A stretch of DNA of 64,000 nt from Straminergon stramineum (taxonomy: Eukaryota; Streptophyta; Bryopsida; Hypnales; Calliergonaceae): positions 32,654,906-32,718,905 of the forward strand of contig OY987264.1 of assembly GCA_963920665.1 (NCBI GenBank), read 5' to 3'. Under the pieces are notes generated by a model. That model was not told where the DNA came from and made no database searches. It saw only the letters and a list, made by a program, of their open reading frames with translations. Within the stretch, counting starts at the first letter, position 1. Every line of letters begins with the position of its first letter. Below are positions 41,079 through 54,495 of this stretch, piece by piece. The translations under genes were made by a program, and so were the position numbers.

Positions 41079-42777
41079 CTACTAAAGTCCAATAATATAA
41101 TTATCTGATTAAATTATTACATTTTGCTTCACAAGTAAAAGTGTTTGACACGTAAAAGTCACAACTCTTGAAAGCAAATTGAAAAGCCAATAGGAGGAGT
41201 TGGTTGTGATTGACTAATGTTACTACCTTGATGTGAAGAGATCATCATTATTTGAAATATTAGAGAGATTGACTTCTAGATGTGCCTTGGAGGAGCATGC
41301 ATTGGTGATCGCACATGATAACAACAAGTCTTCTTTAGGGTTTTGTTTTTTGTTTTTTTGCAGTTTAACAATAAGTAAATAGGGTGATTGCAAGATATAC
41401 TTCACGTTTTTGTGTCACAAATGCAGTTTTGGGCCATAGGACTAGTAATACTACATAGAACTATTAATTTTTTGTGATGGTAGTGCTCTTGTGAATTTAA
41501 ACCATTGATTTATGACACTTGTAGATCTAAACCATTGATTCAGTACTATTTACTACTATGAAGTACTACTGAAGCCACTAAAAGTAGAAAATAGCAAAAA
41601 ACAGATGTATGGACCTTTTCATTTTTAGTAATTCAAATAAAATTCCATAAAAAAAGACATTTTACTAGAAAAGATTGTGCTCGCATTGCACCAAAAAATT
41701 CATGTTCTAAAATTTTTTCCTCTTCATAGCCTTCGTATAAAGGAAGGTCACTTTGACCCCATGTGCGCAACTGACATGTTATTTTCACAAAAACTCTTCG
41801 TGAGTCCTTGAAAAAATAGTACACCTCCAACATATTCAATTGTGGTGTTTGATTTGCATTTGTGGCTCGAAAATAGTACTAAATTCCAACCAAATGGCTA
41901 AAATAGACATCCAATTGGGGGCAAGTTTAAAATAATAATAAAATTTGAAAAAATTTGAAAAAATTAGAGAATCTTTGAAATTGTTGCATCTACCTTCCTT
42001 CCAAATTTCATGCCAAACGGACTAACAATGTCAAAGTTATGAGCACAAAAACTCTTGTCCAAGGCAAGAAGACAAGAAATAAGACTAGTGTTTCTTGCAA
42101 TCACCCTCATACAATAATTTATTTTGCCTTACAAGTTCCAAATCCATATTTTCCTTCTATCAAAGATTCATGAGGGTTTAAAAGTCAACCTTTCTCTTAT
42201 GACCAAATTATCAAAACCAAAATTTAATTAAGCAACATTTTGGTGTTGATGTATTAATTTTTATATATATTAAAAAGTATAGTGAATTAGATGTTATTTG
42301 GATTTGAAGTTTGGATAATTAGTGTAACAATTCTATTCTAATATTCTAACATAGTAGTTCTTTGTATAATTTGGCATGAAGTAACCAACCACAAGGTTAC
42401 TTTTAAGGATTTTATTCTAAACATATCTAATCTTATGGATACATTTGAGATACTAATCTAAAATATTAATAACAATATAAGAGTTTTACAGTCTTCTATC
42501 TAGCTACAGATTAAGTAATGAAAGGTGTTGCTTGGAGAATATGTTACAAATTTTTTAAAGCAATAAGCTATAAGCCCCTACAAAGGATTAATATAGATTT
42601 AGTAGGAAATAACGTGTTTGGAACCTTGAAGTACATCACCCATGACAAGCACTTTGCTAATCTACTTAAGTTCTAAATGTGAGACTTCAGTGGTAGTTTT
42701 ACATGTAGATTTGGTTTTCTATGATGTAAACTATATGTATTTATTTCACATACTTCCCGCTTTTAAGATGATTCCAC
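41079..42777. other. No gene seen
   Basis: The expected upstream PRPP synthetase exons were searched for on the minus strand and not found. A GTAGTAC-type patch lies at about 41440-41580. Confidence 0.4.
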
Positions 42778-42781
42778 TTAA

Positions 42782-43657
42782 CCCCTAAAGGATTGGAAGG
42801 ACCAATGGGGTCCTCGAAGAGCTTAGAAATGTCAAAGTGAAATGACCCTATTGGAATTTTGTGCAAGCTACAAATATTTTCATAAAACAATGATGCAAAT
42901 TCTCCAAATTTTTGAAAAAATAAAAGAAGATTTATGTGCAATTTAGAGCCCAATATGTGGCATTATATTTATTTATGGAAAAACTTGAATATTACACAAT
43001 ACAAATTGATGCAATTGGAAGTTTGGAAAAACTATGGTACAAGCCAATACAATTGTTTAATCAATTTTTTGTACCATGTTCAAAAATTGGTCTCTATATT
43101 TTTTGGAAGAATATATGTCACTTTAAAGGGAATGAATGTTATACATCAAGGACTTTTAGTGCTTCACATGTGACAAAGGTTGCTATTCTCACATGTGATT
43201 ACTACACACTATATGGACAATAGCCTTTCTACCGATATGAAACAATCTATAAAAAAAGTCTAACCCCTTCTATATAAAAAAATTTCTTGAATTCCACAAA
43301 ATTAGTGGTCCAAAATTGTTACTATTTAAATATTTTTGACTTGCATGTCAATCCATACAAATAATTTGGCATAGAATTCGGAACTATCCTCTACTATCTA
43401 TGCCCTACCAAAACCACTATATACAAAAATATTCCACCATTTTTCCCTAAGTATTTTGAGCATACAATTTTTTTGAATAATTCTTCCTACTATTACAAAA
43501 ATTCATGCGTTTTATATAATAAAAATGCCCACACTTTCAGAGTTCACAAAAATAATTCAAACCATTTTGACCTTCCTTCCCCATTCAAATACAACTTCAT
43601 ATCCCAAAACACACCTTCTATTACTTAGGGCCAAATGTATTCAAGTTCATTTAGGGG
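42782..43657. mobile_element. Candidate TTAA-flanked non-autonomous element (876 bp)
   Basis: Left end TTAA then CCCCTAAAGGATTGGAAGG. The right end reads CATTTAGGGG then TTGA, one base off TTAA. Terminal similarity is limited to about ten bases and no coding sequence is recognised. The pairing of these two ends is tentative. Confidence 0.35.
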
Positions 43658-46600
43658 TTGAAAAAATAATGATTAAACATCTCTATTCTTACCTTGTAGT
43701 TTGTACATATTTTTAGACCATGCACAATTGCCTTGTACTTTTGTATTAACATAAAGTATATAATATTTCTTTTTGTTTCTAAAGTGTTTCTAATCTATTA
43801 TCTAGCTACATTTATTTTATTTTTATATTCTTCTTATACATATACCACTTTAGCTCATGTTTTTGTTGGGTTGTATATTGCCTTTTATACTATATATGGG
43901 TAGCATCTTTGACAAAAAATATTTCTGAAGATAGATTTCATAATTTGGAGTTTTCATAATTTTAGTATAGAAAGAAATTTTTTTTAGTATTTGTATTTTA
44001 TGCATCTAAAGAATCTTACCTTTCAAAAAATGAATATTTAAGAAGAGAAGGGACTAAGATGCAACTTGAGTATGATACCTTTGTTGGGCTTAAGCTTACA
44101 TGCCAAAATATGTTGAATATTCTTCACTCATCAAGATATGTAGAATGTTTTAGATTATCGAGGCATAAATAGTATAATATTTTTTATATTTGTAGGGGTT
44201 CATTTTTCGAATGAATTATTTTACAATTCGAAAGATTTTGAAGTGCTAAGTTTTCATTTATTATCTCTATCCATAGTAAAAAATATAGAAATGGTGAGCA
44301 ATGGTCTAGAAGTTCAAAAGTCATGTAGGCAAATTATAAGGAAACATGTGTTAAGAGCAATAGTCTCATGTTGTGCCCATCATTCTTAAGAATTCATTTC
44401 ATATGTCTTGTAGAACTTTGATGTATAGACAAAAGTAGTCACATTCTAAGATTGTCAGGTAGGGATTGTACCATTTTCAAAGGCTTTGTTGTTATAGCAC
44501 TAGCTCACTTTTAAGTACTCAAGGTATTCAATTTTTGCAAGTGTTGGAATAATGAAAGATCCCTTTATATTAATTGAATGAATTCTAAATGAATTTGGTC
44601 TAATTCATGTGTGAACATTTGGACAAATTTTGATGGAATCTAGATGAATGAAAATGAAAGTTGAATATAAAAATCACACTATTTAAGAGAGAAATACAAT
44701 TCTCAATTTTTGATATTTTGATATTTTTTTCATGTAATCAATGTCAATTTTGAATGTCTCATGATTCATTCAATGACAAGCAGTGATTTTTTTGCCCATT
44801 ATATGAATTCTATATGCAATTGGGTCTCTCTAGAAAATTGACTTTGAAATTTTTTAACTAATTTCTCCAAGGTTGGGCATTACTATGAAACAACTTGAGT
44901 TAGATGCGACTTCTTTTTCCTTTAATTGAGCAAGAAATTTACTGTAAATTACTTTGAGGCATCCAACACCTTCTAAAGAAGAATTTGCAACCACCCCCTC
45001 TTTACTAAGTCTAGTGAGGACTGTAGATACAGTCTTGTATTTTACTTTTAAAATACAAAATACTAACTAAAATATAACAAGACATACACTGTGGATTGAA
45101 AATTCAAATAAAATCTTCCATATGGAGGTCATTTTAATATCTAAACCTTCTCATGTTCACATATGGCACTGTATGTGTTGAATTCAAGGCTAATTTGCAA
45201 CTTCTCATGTATGTAGGAGGCACAATAATGATTTAAATTGCACGTGCCATGTGTCATTGGATCCAACTCATCATGAATACAAACTTTTGTAAGTGGCATA
45301 TATGTCAATGTATGCACCTTGTATATCAAATACCTCCAAAATATCATGTTGCACCCCAAATTGGGCTTCTCATACCATTAAGTGGTTTAAGGTAAGCCAA
45401 CCCATTCAGGGTGCTAGTTGCATAATTTGGTTATCCTACTTTTGGCCCCAATTCTATCCCAAAACTCATTCAAATCCATTCATTTTCTAACAAAATCATG
45501 GCATTATTGACAACAAGGGGCAATATGTCAATCCTTTAATCGTGAACACTTAAGTACCATTGGATATATGGGAGAGTAGTTACCTTCTCATCACCTAAGG
45601 CCTAAACGGGTTCAAAAACATCATTGCTTTTGAAGTCCTATAGATCTAAATGTCATTGAGTTATAGAGATCTCAACCAAACAATCTTGTAGTGCACTTGT
45701 TGTAGATGTCGTGAATCATATTTGGAGTCATTTGATTGTATAGATTGCAAGATTATGATGTTTTTGTTGACATTCAGTACTATTAGGGTTTCATCCTTTG
45801 ATGAGAGGTACATTCATCTTCCTAGATTAGGGTTCCTCACTTGATCGTTTAGATCTATTGTATATAATTACTCATTAAACTCTCACTTAATCTCTCTCTT
45901 GATATGGTTACAATACTATAGTCAGAAGATAGACCTGTGTTACAACAATTTAAGTATTAAAAAAAGATGCTAAAATTTTCCTAGAAATACATTTGGAGGT
46001 GAAGTTTGATTCCTATACCTACTCAAATGAAAAAACTTTAAACTATAAAGTGATTCAAAACTAGCATAAAAACACATTGTTGAATTTTTTTTTATGCAAT
46101 TGCCTCATTGTGTCCACAAAATGACTTTGAAATGCCAAAAAATAGCAAGAAAAGTTGCAAAAAACACATCAAAACTTGAACCTCCATCTACTAAAATGCC
46201 TCTCAGTCACTCATAACTTTTTTGATTGATATGAAATTTCAAATACACAAAATAGACTAGTATGCAAAACTTTTCCAAATAAATATTGTAAATGAACACT
46301 ATATCAAGAAGAAGCAAGCTGCCGAAGTTCACCCTAATCCAAACATTTCAAGATAGTAAACTTTGAATTGCTCCCAAAAATTCAAAACAACTTGTATTGA
46401 CATGAAAATTATACTTCAATAACTAGACTTTAAGGGGAACATAGTCCAACAAATTTTATTGAAAACAAACATTGGATGAAGGAGATACAAGCCCCCGAAG
46501 TTGCAGCCATTAAATGCAATTTGGTGAACTTAAATTGAACCTGTGAACTTTGATTGGCTTCCAAAAAAACAGTACATCTTGGATTGATTTGAAAATTTTA

Positions 46601-46880
46601 CTACACAAACTAAAAGAGAGAGTGCAAAATTTCCGACAAGTTTGATTGAAATTGGATATCCAATGTAAAAGTTACAACACTTTGAATTGGTCTTGAAAAT
46701 ATGTGAGGATTCTTTTGGTCCCCTTTGGCGATGAGAGGTCAAAGGTTGTTTATAATATGTTCGTGACTTCACTCTATTAGAGGTTTTGTTATTTCAAGGC
46801 ACACCGCATTAGAAATTCATAGAAATTACAATTTTAATCAAACGCACTCCTCTGAAAAGGAGTTGGCCCCAAGATATTCA
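43658..46880. other. Gene-free stretch; ~185-bp repeat units at 46200-46720
   Basis: No gene was found. Near the right end, text with TAAACTTTGAATTGCTCCC (about 46358) recurs as GTGAACTTTGATTGGCTTCC (about 46543), spacing about 185 bp. A more diverged unit precedes it. These resemble LTR/UTR-type arrays. Confidence 0.4.
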
Positions 46881-47666
46881 GGGCCTCTTCACACTATGGC
46901 CGTCCAAGTTGAGAGTCCGTGGGATTGAGTGGCCAAACTTTGGTGAGAGTCCAAGGAAATGAGCAATAAATAGGCCAAAAAAACTAGGAATTGGAGCCCT
47001 TGGCCGGCCATAGTGTGAAGCCTCCAAAGGCCAAAGTCCAAAGTCCAAGCCCAAAGTCCAAACCTATTCCATTTTTTAAACTTCTAATCCATCCAATTTC
47101 TGAATTTTTCAGAAAATTGTCACCCATGTGACAATTTTTTCAAGCAAAAGGTTCAAAAACATGAGAAAGGAGTCAAAAATGGCCTTGGAAAAATAATTAC
47201 AGCAAATGCATTCATCATTAAACAAGGAATATGAAGGATATAAATGGAATAAAAAGGTGGCATTAAACATTGAAGGGAAGTAGGTTCATAGAATGCAAAG
47301 ACTCCCCATTGTAATGGTGGAGACTAGGGTTCAAACCCCAATGGGGACACAAATAAACAAATAAGGGCATCCTACCTATATCTACAAAAACAGTCCAATC
47401 TAATGGCTGAGATTTTGTTAGTTTCTGAAAAAAACTTGACGGACTCTTGATTAGAGTTTGGGTCGCCATTTCTGGCGACCCAAACTCTAATTGAGAGTCC
47501 GTCACCATGTAGGCGTTTAGGTGCCATGTAGGCAGACAAGTAGGCAACGGACTTTGGGTTGTGCCTCCTTGTGTGAAGACTCGAGAGGCCAAACTCTTGG
47601 GTTTCTGCAATCTCATTGGCTGAAATCGACGGACTCTCAACCTTGTGCCGTAGTGTGAAGTGGCCC
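46881..47666. mobile_element. Harbinger-type MITE (786 bp) with TCA duplication, next to GLOX
   Basis: Left end GGGCCTCTTCACACTATGGC; right end in reverse complement GGGCCACTTCACACTACGGC, both running on to TTGAGAGTCCGT. The 3-bp flanks are TCA on both sides (46878-46880 and 47667-47669). A further inverted copy of the CACACTATGGCC end occurs at about 47003-47020, and a long internal hairpin lies at 47438-47503, so the element is a nested foldback. No coding capacity. Its right end is 40 bp from the stop codon of the GLOX gene, so it probably contributes to that gene's 3' UTR or terminator. Confidence 0.8.
47438..47503. repeat. Long hairpin: 31-bp arms, 4-nt loop
   Basis: The left arm starts GACGGACTCTTGATTAGAG and runs to GTCGCCA; the loop is TTTC. 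The right arm is its complement with two mismatches (29 of 31 paired). Located inside the MITE at 46881-47666, it carries the GACGGACTCT word that also forms part of the MITE ends. Confidence 0.9.
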
Positions 47667-47706
47667 TCAGATTGCTAATCAGGGTGGTAATAGTCTTGTG
47701 CCTACG

Positions 47707-50190
47707 TTAATTAGTGTCGCTAATTATCCGCACCCACACGCCCTTCCCCGCGACGCCTGCTTGCACAGCAAACAGCATGTACCAACTCGGCGGCGCCACC
47801 GTTGCGCTTCCCGGCGCCATGGCCGAAGCTAAATACGCCCCAGAGGACGTGCGCACGGGCTCCGTCGTCGCCAGCTTCGCCATGCGCTGCCCTTGCGAGA
47901 ACGAGTGCGTGTTGAACGGCGAGCTCACCAAGTTCACCTCGAACTTCCCCTTGCGACGCCCCGACGTGAACACGATTTGGAATTTGGACCCGTACGTGAT
48001 CGAAGTGTGTGACAGGCGGTAGATCGAGGGACGGAGATCGTCGTAGCTGCGAATAGCGCGGAAGAAACAGGTTAGAACGAAAAAAATCCATGGCAATTAG
48101 GTTTGGAAACGTTCAAGGGCGAGAATTTTGGTTCTGTTCGGTTGGAAATTATGAGAGAACTACGCATTCCCAAGGTCTCAGGAAAAAAAACCTGGCAATT
48201 TGGTGTAGACACTTTCAAGGGCGAGAATTTAGGTTCTGTTTGGTTGGAAATTATGTGAGAACTACGCATGTACAATTATGAGGAAAAAATACCTGGCAAT
48301 TTGATGTAGGAATAAGCAAGAGTGAGATTTTGATTCTGTTTGGTTGGAAATGAAGAGAAATCTACGCAATATCAAGGTCGGAGGATAAAATTTTTACAAT
48401 GTTATACAGGAACATGTAAGAGCGAGAATTTTGGTTCTGTTTGCCTGGATATTAAGAGAAAACTACGCAATCATAAGGTCTGAGCAAAATAATCCTTACA
48501 ATTTGATGCAGAAACTTGTGAGCATATGATCAGATTTGACATTATTGAAAGTTGTTCTTCATTAGAATGGAACTATGGAAATATAAGTATGTGAGAATTT
48601 GACTGCGTTGTCTATTAGTTCAAAGTGACCTAAAAGCATGAGTTCATAGGCTTAAGCACAAAAGACAATTCAAAAATCACCACATTGAGAGTGTCACATT
48701 GGGGTTTTAGGGTTGAGGTTTTACCCTGAATCAAGATACGGCGGAATGAATGCCTCGACTCGCAGCTCCGTGGGGAATTCCCCCGTGAACGTATAGTACC
48801 GATTCGTGTTGCTTCCCGCCAGCAGAATCCTCCCGTCGGAGAGCAGATTGGCTGTGGAGTGGTACATCCTTGGGATCGTCGTCGCTGCCAGCACTTGGAA
48901 CCTCGAATTTGCATCCCCTGTAGCATATATCACTGGCTTCAGCGCAGGCCTAGAGGCTTTCCCCCATCCCTGACACCCTTTCCTTGCGCCATTAATAATC
49001 AATATATCACCAGTCGGAAGAATGATCATATCTCCCATTGTGCGTCTCATAGGCATAGTTTCCATGCTCCATTGCGCATCATCATCCGTCGCAACAATTC
49101 TCCCGCATGTCTTACTCGCCGGCCACTCGGAGCCGTTGCTGCTTCGAAACGCTCCGTACTGGGAGCCCCCGCATACCAGCACCTCCGCCACCGTGAAATT
49201 GTTGCTATGCTCCAGCGGCAACATCACTGAGGATCCTGCTGAAGGGTAATTCCGTGGCTCACCAGGAATCTTCGGATACGTCTTCTTCACCACATTCCTT
49301 TCGTAGTCCAGCAGAATTGAATCCCGGTTAGCGAAGATGAAGAGGCTCCCGTCGGGTAAAAGGTGCACGAACGGGTACATGTTGTCATTCTGATTGTCTC
49401 TCGTGTCGCTTAAGAAGCTCAATGCGAAAGCTTGTTCTCCCGATGATCTCTTCGGTATGAATTCGTATGTGTTTATGCTTCTTCCGCCGATGACAATCTG
49501 ACGTCCATCAGGGAGAAGCTGGTTGGTAGCGTACCAACGACCGTCCACAAGCTGCTCAGATTGGGATTCAACCCAGTCGCAGGAGGAGGAGACACTGCAA
49601 GGCTCCAGGCGGCGAATCTTGTACAAGCCCTCGTAGTCGCCCCCTGTTTGCACCAGGGAGCCATCGGCCACGAACTGTCCGCTGCTTACAATTGTTCAAT
49701 ATTAGACTCTAACCACTATAGACTAATGTCATATTGTTCCATCCTACTGCCGTGGGTTACAACATGACGAGCTACGTTCAACATACTATATATTAAGAGA
49801 CATATACCATGCAATATTGTGTGGGTATTGGTCAGGCCTATCTCAAATTTACCTGCTGCACCAGGTGTCTGTGAAGATTGTTAGTGGCCTAAGACTGCTG
49901 GTGCGCGGGTCCAGCATTACGGAGTGTGCACTGCAGTCGTGTTTGAGCATGCGCTCGTCGGGATTGTCGCGGCAGTAGCCGTTGGTGAAGTTGATCCGGG
50001 AAGCGCCGGTGTTGGTGCGGTCCAGCAGGATCACGGTGTCGTAATGTGTCACCGCGGTGTGCATGGAAGCGATTCCTGCGTTTTCTACCAAAACAGTCCA
50101 TTTTCCTGCAGGTGCTGCGTCCACAAAGGTCGTTACCAATATCACCAATGCGACATGGAATAAGGAAGGTACTGGACTCGGGGCCTTCAT
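47707..50190 (-). CDS. GLOX: Glyoxal/aldehyde oxidase, galactose-oxidase-like (GLOX), three exons
   Basis: Secreted copper-radical oxidase (AA5) that oxidises aldehydes or alcohols with release of H2O2 in the wall or apoplast. Exons 50190-49853, 49681-48725 and 48046-47707 (338+957+340 nt) give 544 residues; GT-AG sites and phases agree (AG|C gives Ser, GG|C gives Gly). Residues 1-26 form a signal peptide (LFHVALVILVTTFVDA). The glyoxal-oxidase N domain has the radical pair Cys111 (TWCSSG) and Tyr163 (RWYATN); copper ligands Tyr386-His387 (RMYHS) and His479 (THSFSQGQR) follow, the last in the DUF1929 domain ending YMLFAVQAGV. All key residues are present and length is normal. Intron 2 holds tandem repeats and a MITE abuts the stop. 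Pollen and wall roles are known for relatives; the role here is inferred. Confidence 0.93.
48083..48520. repeat. Four to five ~100-bp tandem repeats in GLOX intron 2
   Basis: Successive copies of GCGAGAATTTTGGTTCTGTT occur at about 48119, 48220, 48319 and 48420. Each is preceded by a TGGCAATTTGGTGTAG-like segment and followed by GAGAACTACGCA and an A-rich run. A partial fifth unit starts at about 48495. Units differ by scattered substitutions. Confidence 0.85.
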
Positions 50191-53100
50191 TCTTTTGAAT
50201 ATGGCATAGAAATATTCACCCAGAAATTGGGAACTATGTTACACAGAATCTGAAGCTAGATGAGGTGTCGTGAGTACTCTACAGGATGAATTGGGCTATG
50301 GTGCTGGCGGGTGGGCGGGCGGGAGTTTCAATGCAATTTTATTGAATGATAGAGAGCTGTTTTGATGAGCAAGAAATGGAATTTAGTCAGCTTTGGGAAT
50401 TGGCTGGAGCCAGCTACAGGGTGATGCAGAGTATTTTGAACAAACCAGGTGTGAAATGCACTTGAATCACTGGGACTTATGGTTCACTTTTAAAGTCTTC
50501 CAGTTGCAGTTGCAGTTATCGTATTGCATGCATTTGAGTTTCGATGCTGTCCTGTACAGAACAGGGGTCTGGTAATCAAGGGGTTTAGTCTGGAGGTATG
50601 TATGTGTTAGTGATCAATCACATGGAGTTTGACAGGTGGTTTGGATTTTAAAGTAGAAGTTTGACGAAGTGGTTAAACTTTTCGGCTTGAGTTTCAACTT
50701 TTGAATCAAAGTTGAGCTACAGTTTTGAAGAAAAAAACAAAGATCACCATTTTAAACACTCACATCATGTACAGAAGACACATAGTGGAAGTAGTAAGGT
50801 GGTAGTCGATTGCATGAGAGGTAGTTGTCTGTTATTTCTAGAAGTTTTACACACTCACTGTTAGTCTATTGTCTTTTTTCCAATTATGAACAAGATTCAA
50901 CACAGCAATTAAAAGAATTAGTAAGAAGAACTATGCTCAAATTTATGGACAAGTTCATTGTACTGTACATATCAAGTATGTTTGATTTGCATTTTGACGC
51001 AGTAGAGAACATGCAAATTGCACAGACTTTTTATAACTGACCTGGGTCCCTGGTTCAAACAATCACTGTCAAAGTTTACATGTGAGACCTGCAAAATTTT
51101 GTACGACGTCTCCCTTCCCTTGTGCAACAAAACTGAAGCTCCCTTTTGACAGTGACGTTGACGTACTTGTTGTGTGAATGCTCCAGATCTTGTATTTGTA
51201 GGAGTAAGGGATCTCTCGTAAGTTGCCCAAGTACCCAACCATAAACATTTCCAATCACAAATTCACAGACCGTCGTAAGTGTCCATGTTCTCTGGCGTCT
51301 TTTTTACTACTAAATTTTTAAAATAGGTTGAAGGATGAAGCCGAGGAGGAGGAAATTGTGACCGGACTTACAGTAAGTTACCTGATGGAAAATAAATGAA
51401 ATCACAACGGTAAGAGTCGAGGTGACGTGTTTTTCTCACCTTGCGGTTCTGATAAGTTACTCTGAGTTGCAGTGGACGACACTCTGAGAGTCTGATGGTC
51501 AGGTAAGGTAGGAGGCTCTTAAAGCCTCCATCTAAGAGCTGATTGCCTTTTGAGGAAGCTAACCTCCTTAAAACAATTTTCAATCAATTTTCGTAGGAAA
51601 AAAAAGGAATTGGCATCTAACCCAAGTCATTTCATATTTTTTGGAGCTTTGTGGAATTAGTTATGAATATTTGAAGTTGAAACGCAGTAGACATCAGGAG
51701 CAACCACTTCTTGAAATGTGCAAAGTTGGTACATTGAAGAAAGCAAAATGTACCTCTGTGTCATGTTCACTTTTAATGCCCAATTTGAGTTTGAACCTCC
51801 TACCTTAGAACCACTACTGCTTCTCTCCCTACTAGGGGTAGGTGATCTAAGAATGACGAATTTTTTTAAATCAAAAATTGAAAATGTCACTCTCCTTCAA
51901 AGAAAATCTATGCAAGATGTTTTGTAATTTTTTTTGACACTCACGCAATATTCTATGAACTTTCGAAATTGAGACTTAGGGTACATAGTCCTCATAGAAT
52001 ACTCCTCTCAAATGGCCACCCTTGAAGCACAAAATGTTTCAAACTCCCATTGGTTTCTCTTGGGAGTTTGTGGCAGCTTGAGGTGAATGAAAGTAGTCAT
52101 TCAAAGTGCAAATATAAGAGGTGCCAAAGGGATGTTGGCTCTTTTGGATTAGTGTACTTTACAATCATAAAGGGGGAGCATCTTACCCTTAATGGAAAAA
52201 AAATGACCTTAAAAGCAAGGAGATAAAATAACCCCACTATACTCCCTTCTAGTCTCCATCCTCTAGTGTAGTGGGGATAATTTTATTCCTTTCAAAGTTA
52301 CGGTGTGTCATTGTTGTGAATATACTCTAATGATGGTTGAAGGGTTAATAGTGCACCTGAAAAAAAGTTTAGGTTCCAAAATTGTTATTAGCACACAACT
52401 CTCCTCCAAATTGAATAAGGACTTTCAAATCTAAGACTCTCTATGAACAATTTTCTTTTTTAATCAGTACCTCCAACATAGAAGACCACCCTTGTTTCTT
52501 TATTTTTATTTATGGAATGAGTGACACTCCCTCGAAAATCAAGAGGGAAGAGTGATGCTCCTCGTATGGGGATCACAAGAAAAAACCACCTCACTTGGGA
52601 TTGTTGTTATGACTTAGAATCTTCCTCCAATTTTTCAATTGCAGAAATGCACCATGTGTCAATGAAAATGACACAAGAGGGTTGCGTTTTGAAACAGTAT
52701 GAATCCTGAAATTGGAAGATTTCACCGCACCACTGGAGTACAGAACATTTCTCTAACTGATTACTACAGCAGACCCCTGAGCTAGTGGACTTAAGTTGTT
52801 TGTCATAATCTTGATGCCTTGGAATTCAAGGTTTTCAATGGAGCAGGCAACTCATACTGTGTAAGCTTAATAAGCAATGCATACACACAACTTTTATGAC
52901 TTTCATTGTACTGATCTTGACTTGTTTATGCAGGAATTCTACATGTAGCAATGTGTTGGATAAATTCCACTGCAAGGAAGTCATTTGGAGGATCCAATGA
53001 TCCAACATTGCAGACAGACTTTCAATTTTGTGTACTTGCAAAACTTGTAAACTACAATTACTGTACCTCGTCAATTATATTTGGCAACTTGCTCATTATC

Positions 53101-54495
53101 AAGCTCTTTCAGGACAAACCTTTTGGTGTAATGTTGCAGTTGCTTCTTGTAGAAGTCATTCAGCTTTGTGGGCTATCAACCTCAGTGCGGACACTTTGCA
53201 CTAAAACCATGTTACTATAATAGTATGGTGTTATTGCGACCATCTTCTTCAAACAGTCTAGTAGGTACCTCTGAAATGGACAGTCAGTAGTTCTAAAATG
53301 GACTACCAACAATTTGAGAGCATAATTAAGATATGTGAGGTATCGATTCATACTTTGCCAATGGATGGAATAAGAGCCAAAGAGGGTCTATTTCAAAGCC
53401 TGGGTGTGTCTACTTAATTTTTCTAAATGAGAATTGATTGCCCAATTGCCTTCTTACAAATGTTCAAAGAATTTAGGGTCCGTTTAAGTTTAGTAATGGT
53501 CGCATTTAGGAACCTTGTGTATTACTTTTTGAATGTTGTAGTGCTTGTTTTTGGTCAAGCCATATCTTTTTTCAGATTGCATGTGTGTGGGTTTTGCAAG
53601 GCCTATGATAAAAAATAGGTGCCGACCACATAATTCTTGGGATTCATAAGTAATTCAAAAATGCTCCAAAAAATATGAAACCACTTGTGTTAGATTCCAC
53701 ATCAATTTTTCTTCAAGTGATAAATAAGGGAAAATATTTTTGGGCATCTGAAAACCATCAAAAAGGCCCAACAACCCTTAAATGGATGGTTTATGAGCAC
53801 ACTACCTTATAAGTCTCCAAAAATATTTCCTTCATCATCCTGTCGTTCTAACCACATATCTACATGCAAGCATACTTTCTTCTTATACTTAAACAATGTA
53901 TTCCTCCCGAAAATTCCTCCAGACAAATGCCCATCTCATTAGAACCAAAACTAATACAAAACATCATTGCATTTATTGTTCTGCTGTGGACTTTGAAATC
54001 CACTATAAACAACTGCTTTTGAGTTGAAAATTTTCTTAGCTGTCCAATATGTTATACTCTACAACATTTATGTTTGCAAATTTGGATTTTTTTTTCCATA
54101 TGAACATGGTATGACTCTTGAAATAAAACAATTTTCAAAACATACTCAATTTTGTAAATCATTTTTTGATGTAAGCATTATTAGCTTCCCTAAGTAAAAT
54201 CAAGGAGTTAGTTAACTAGTGGTCAGGAGATGAAAGTGAATTTATTTGCAATTTAGTTGGCGAAAGTTAGCAGCAAATTGCACTACTCACACAACTTCGG
54301 CACTACAACTTTGAGTAGCTAATTTCAGTCCACTCAGAACATTATTCAACAAGTGAAGACGGTCTTTATAGTAAATGACTAGAGGCAAAATATTTTGCAA
54401 TTTCTAGACTATAAACTTAAAGCAAATAGAGACTAGCAAGCTACATTGTTCACCAAACAGCCCACCAGCACAAAATTACTAATGTTATACTAGTA
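50191..54495. other. GLOX upstream region and gene-free stretch
   Basis: The first ~160 bp should contain the GLOX leader and promoter, including a GC-rich GGCGGGTGGGCGGGCGGG segment at about 50306-50323; no clear TATA box was fixed. Beyond that, no recognisable gene was seen. A hairpin lies at 52217-52302 and a smaller one (CAAACTCCCA paired with TGGGAGTTTG) at about 52040-52070. Confidence 0.45.
52217..52302. repeat. Imperfect hairpin with ~30-bp arms
   Basis: The left arm (GGAGATAAAATAACCCCACT) pairs with the right arm (AGTGGGGATAATTTTATTCC) around a ~25-nt loop. No flanking duplication is obvious. It may be a tiny MITE or a small-RNA precursor-like foldback. Confidence 0.5.

Noticed and set aside
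47714..48091. Two GC-rich open frames of 100-130 codons overlapping GLOX exon 3
   Set aside because: They are shadows of the DUF1929 exon, whose frame has the family motifs and a matching acceptor.
48859..49249. Plus-strand open frames of 75-123 codons within the GLOX gene
   Set aside because: Antisense shadows of GLOX exon 2 with no recognisable protein.
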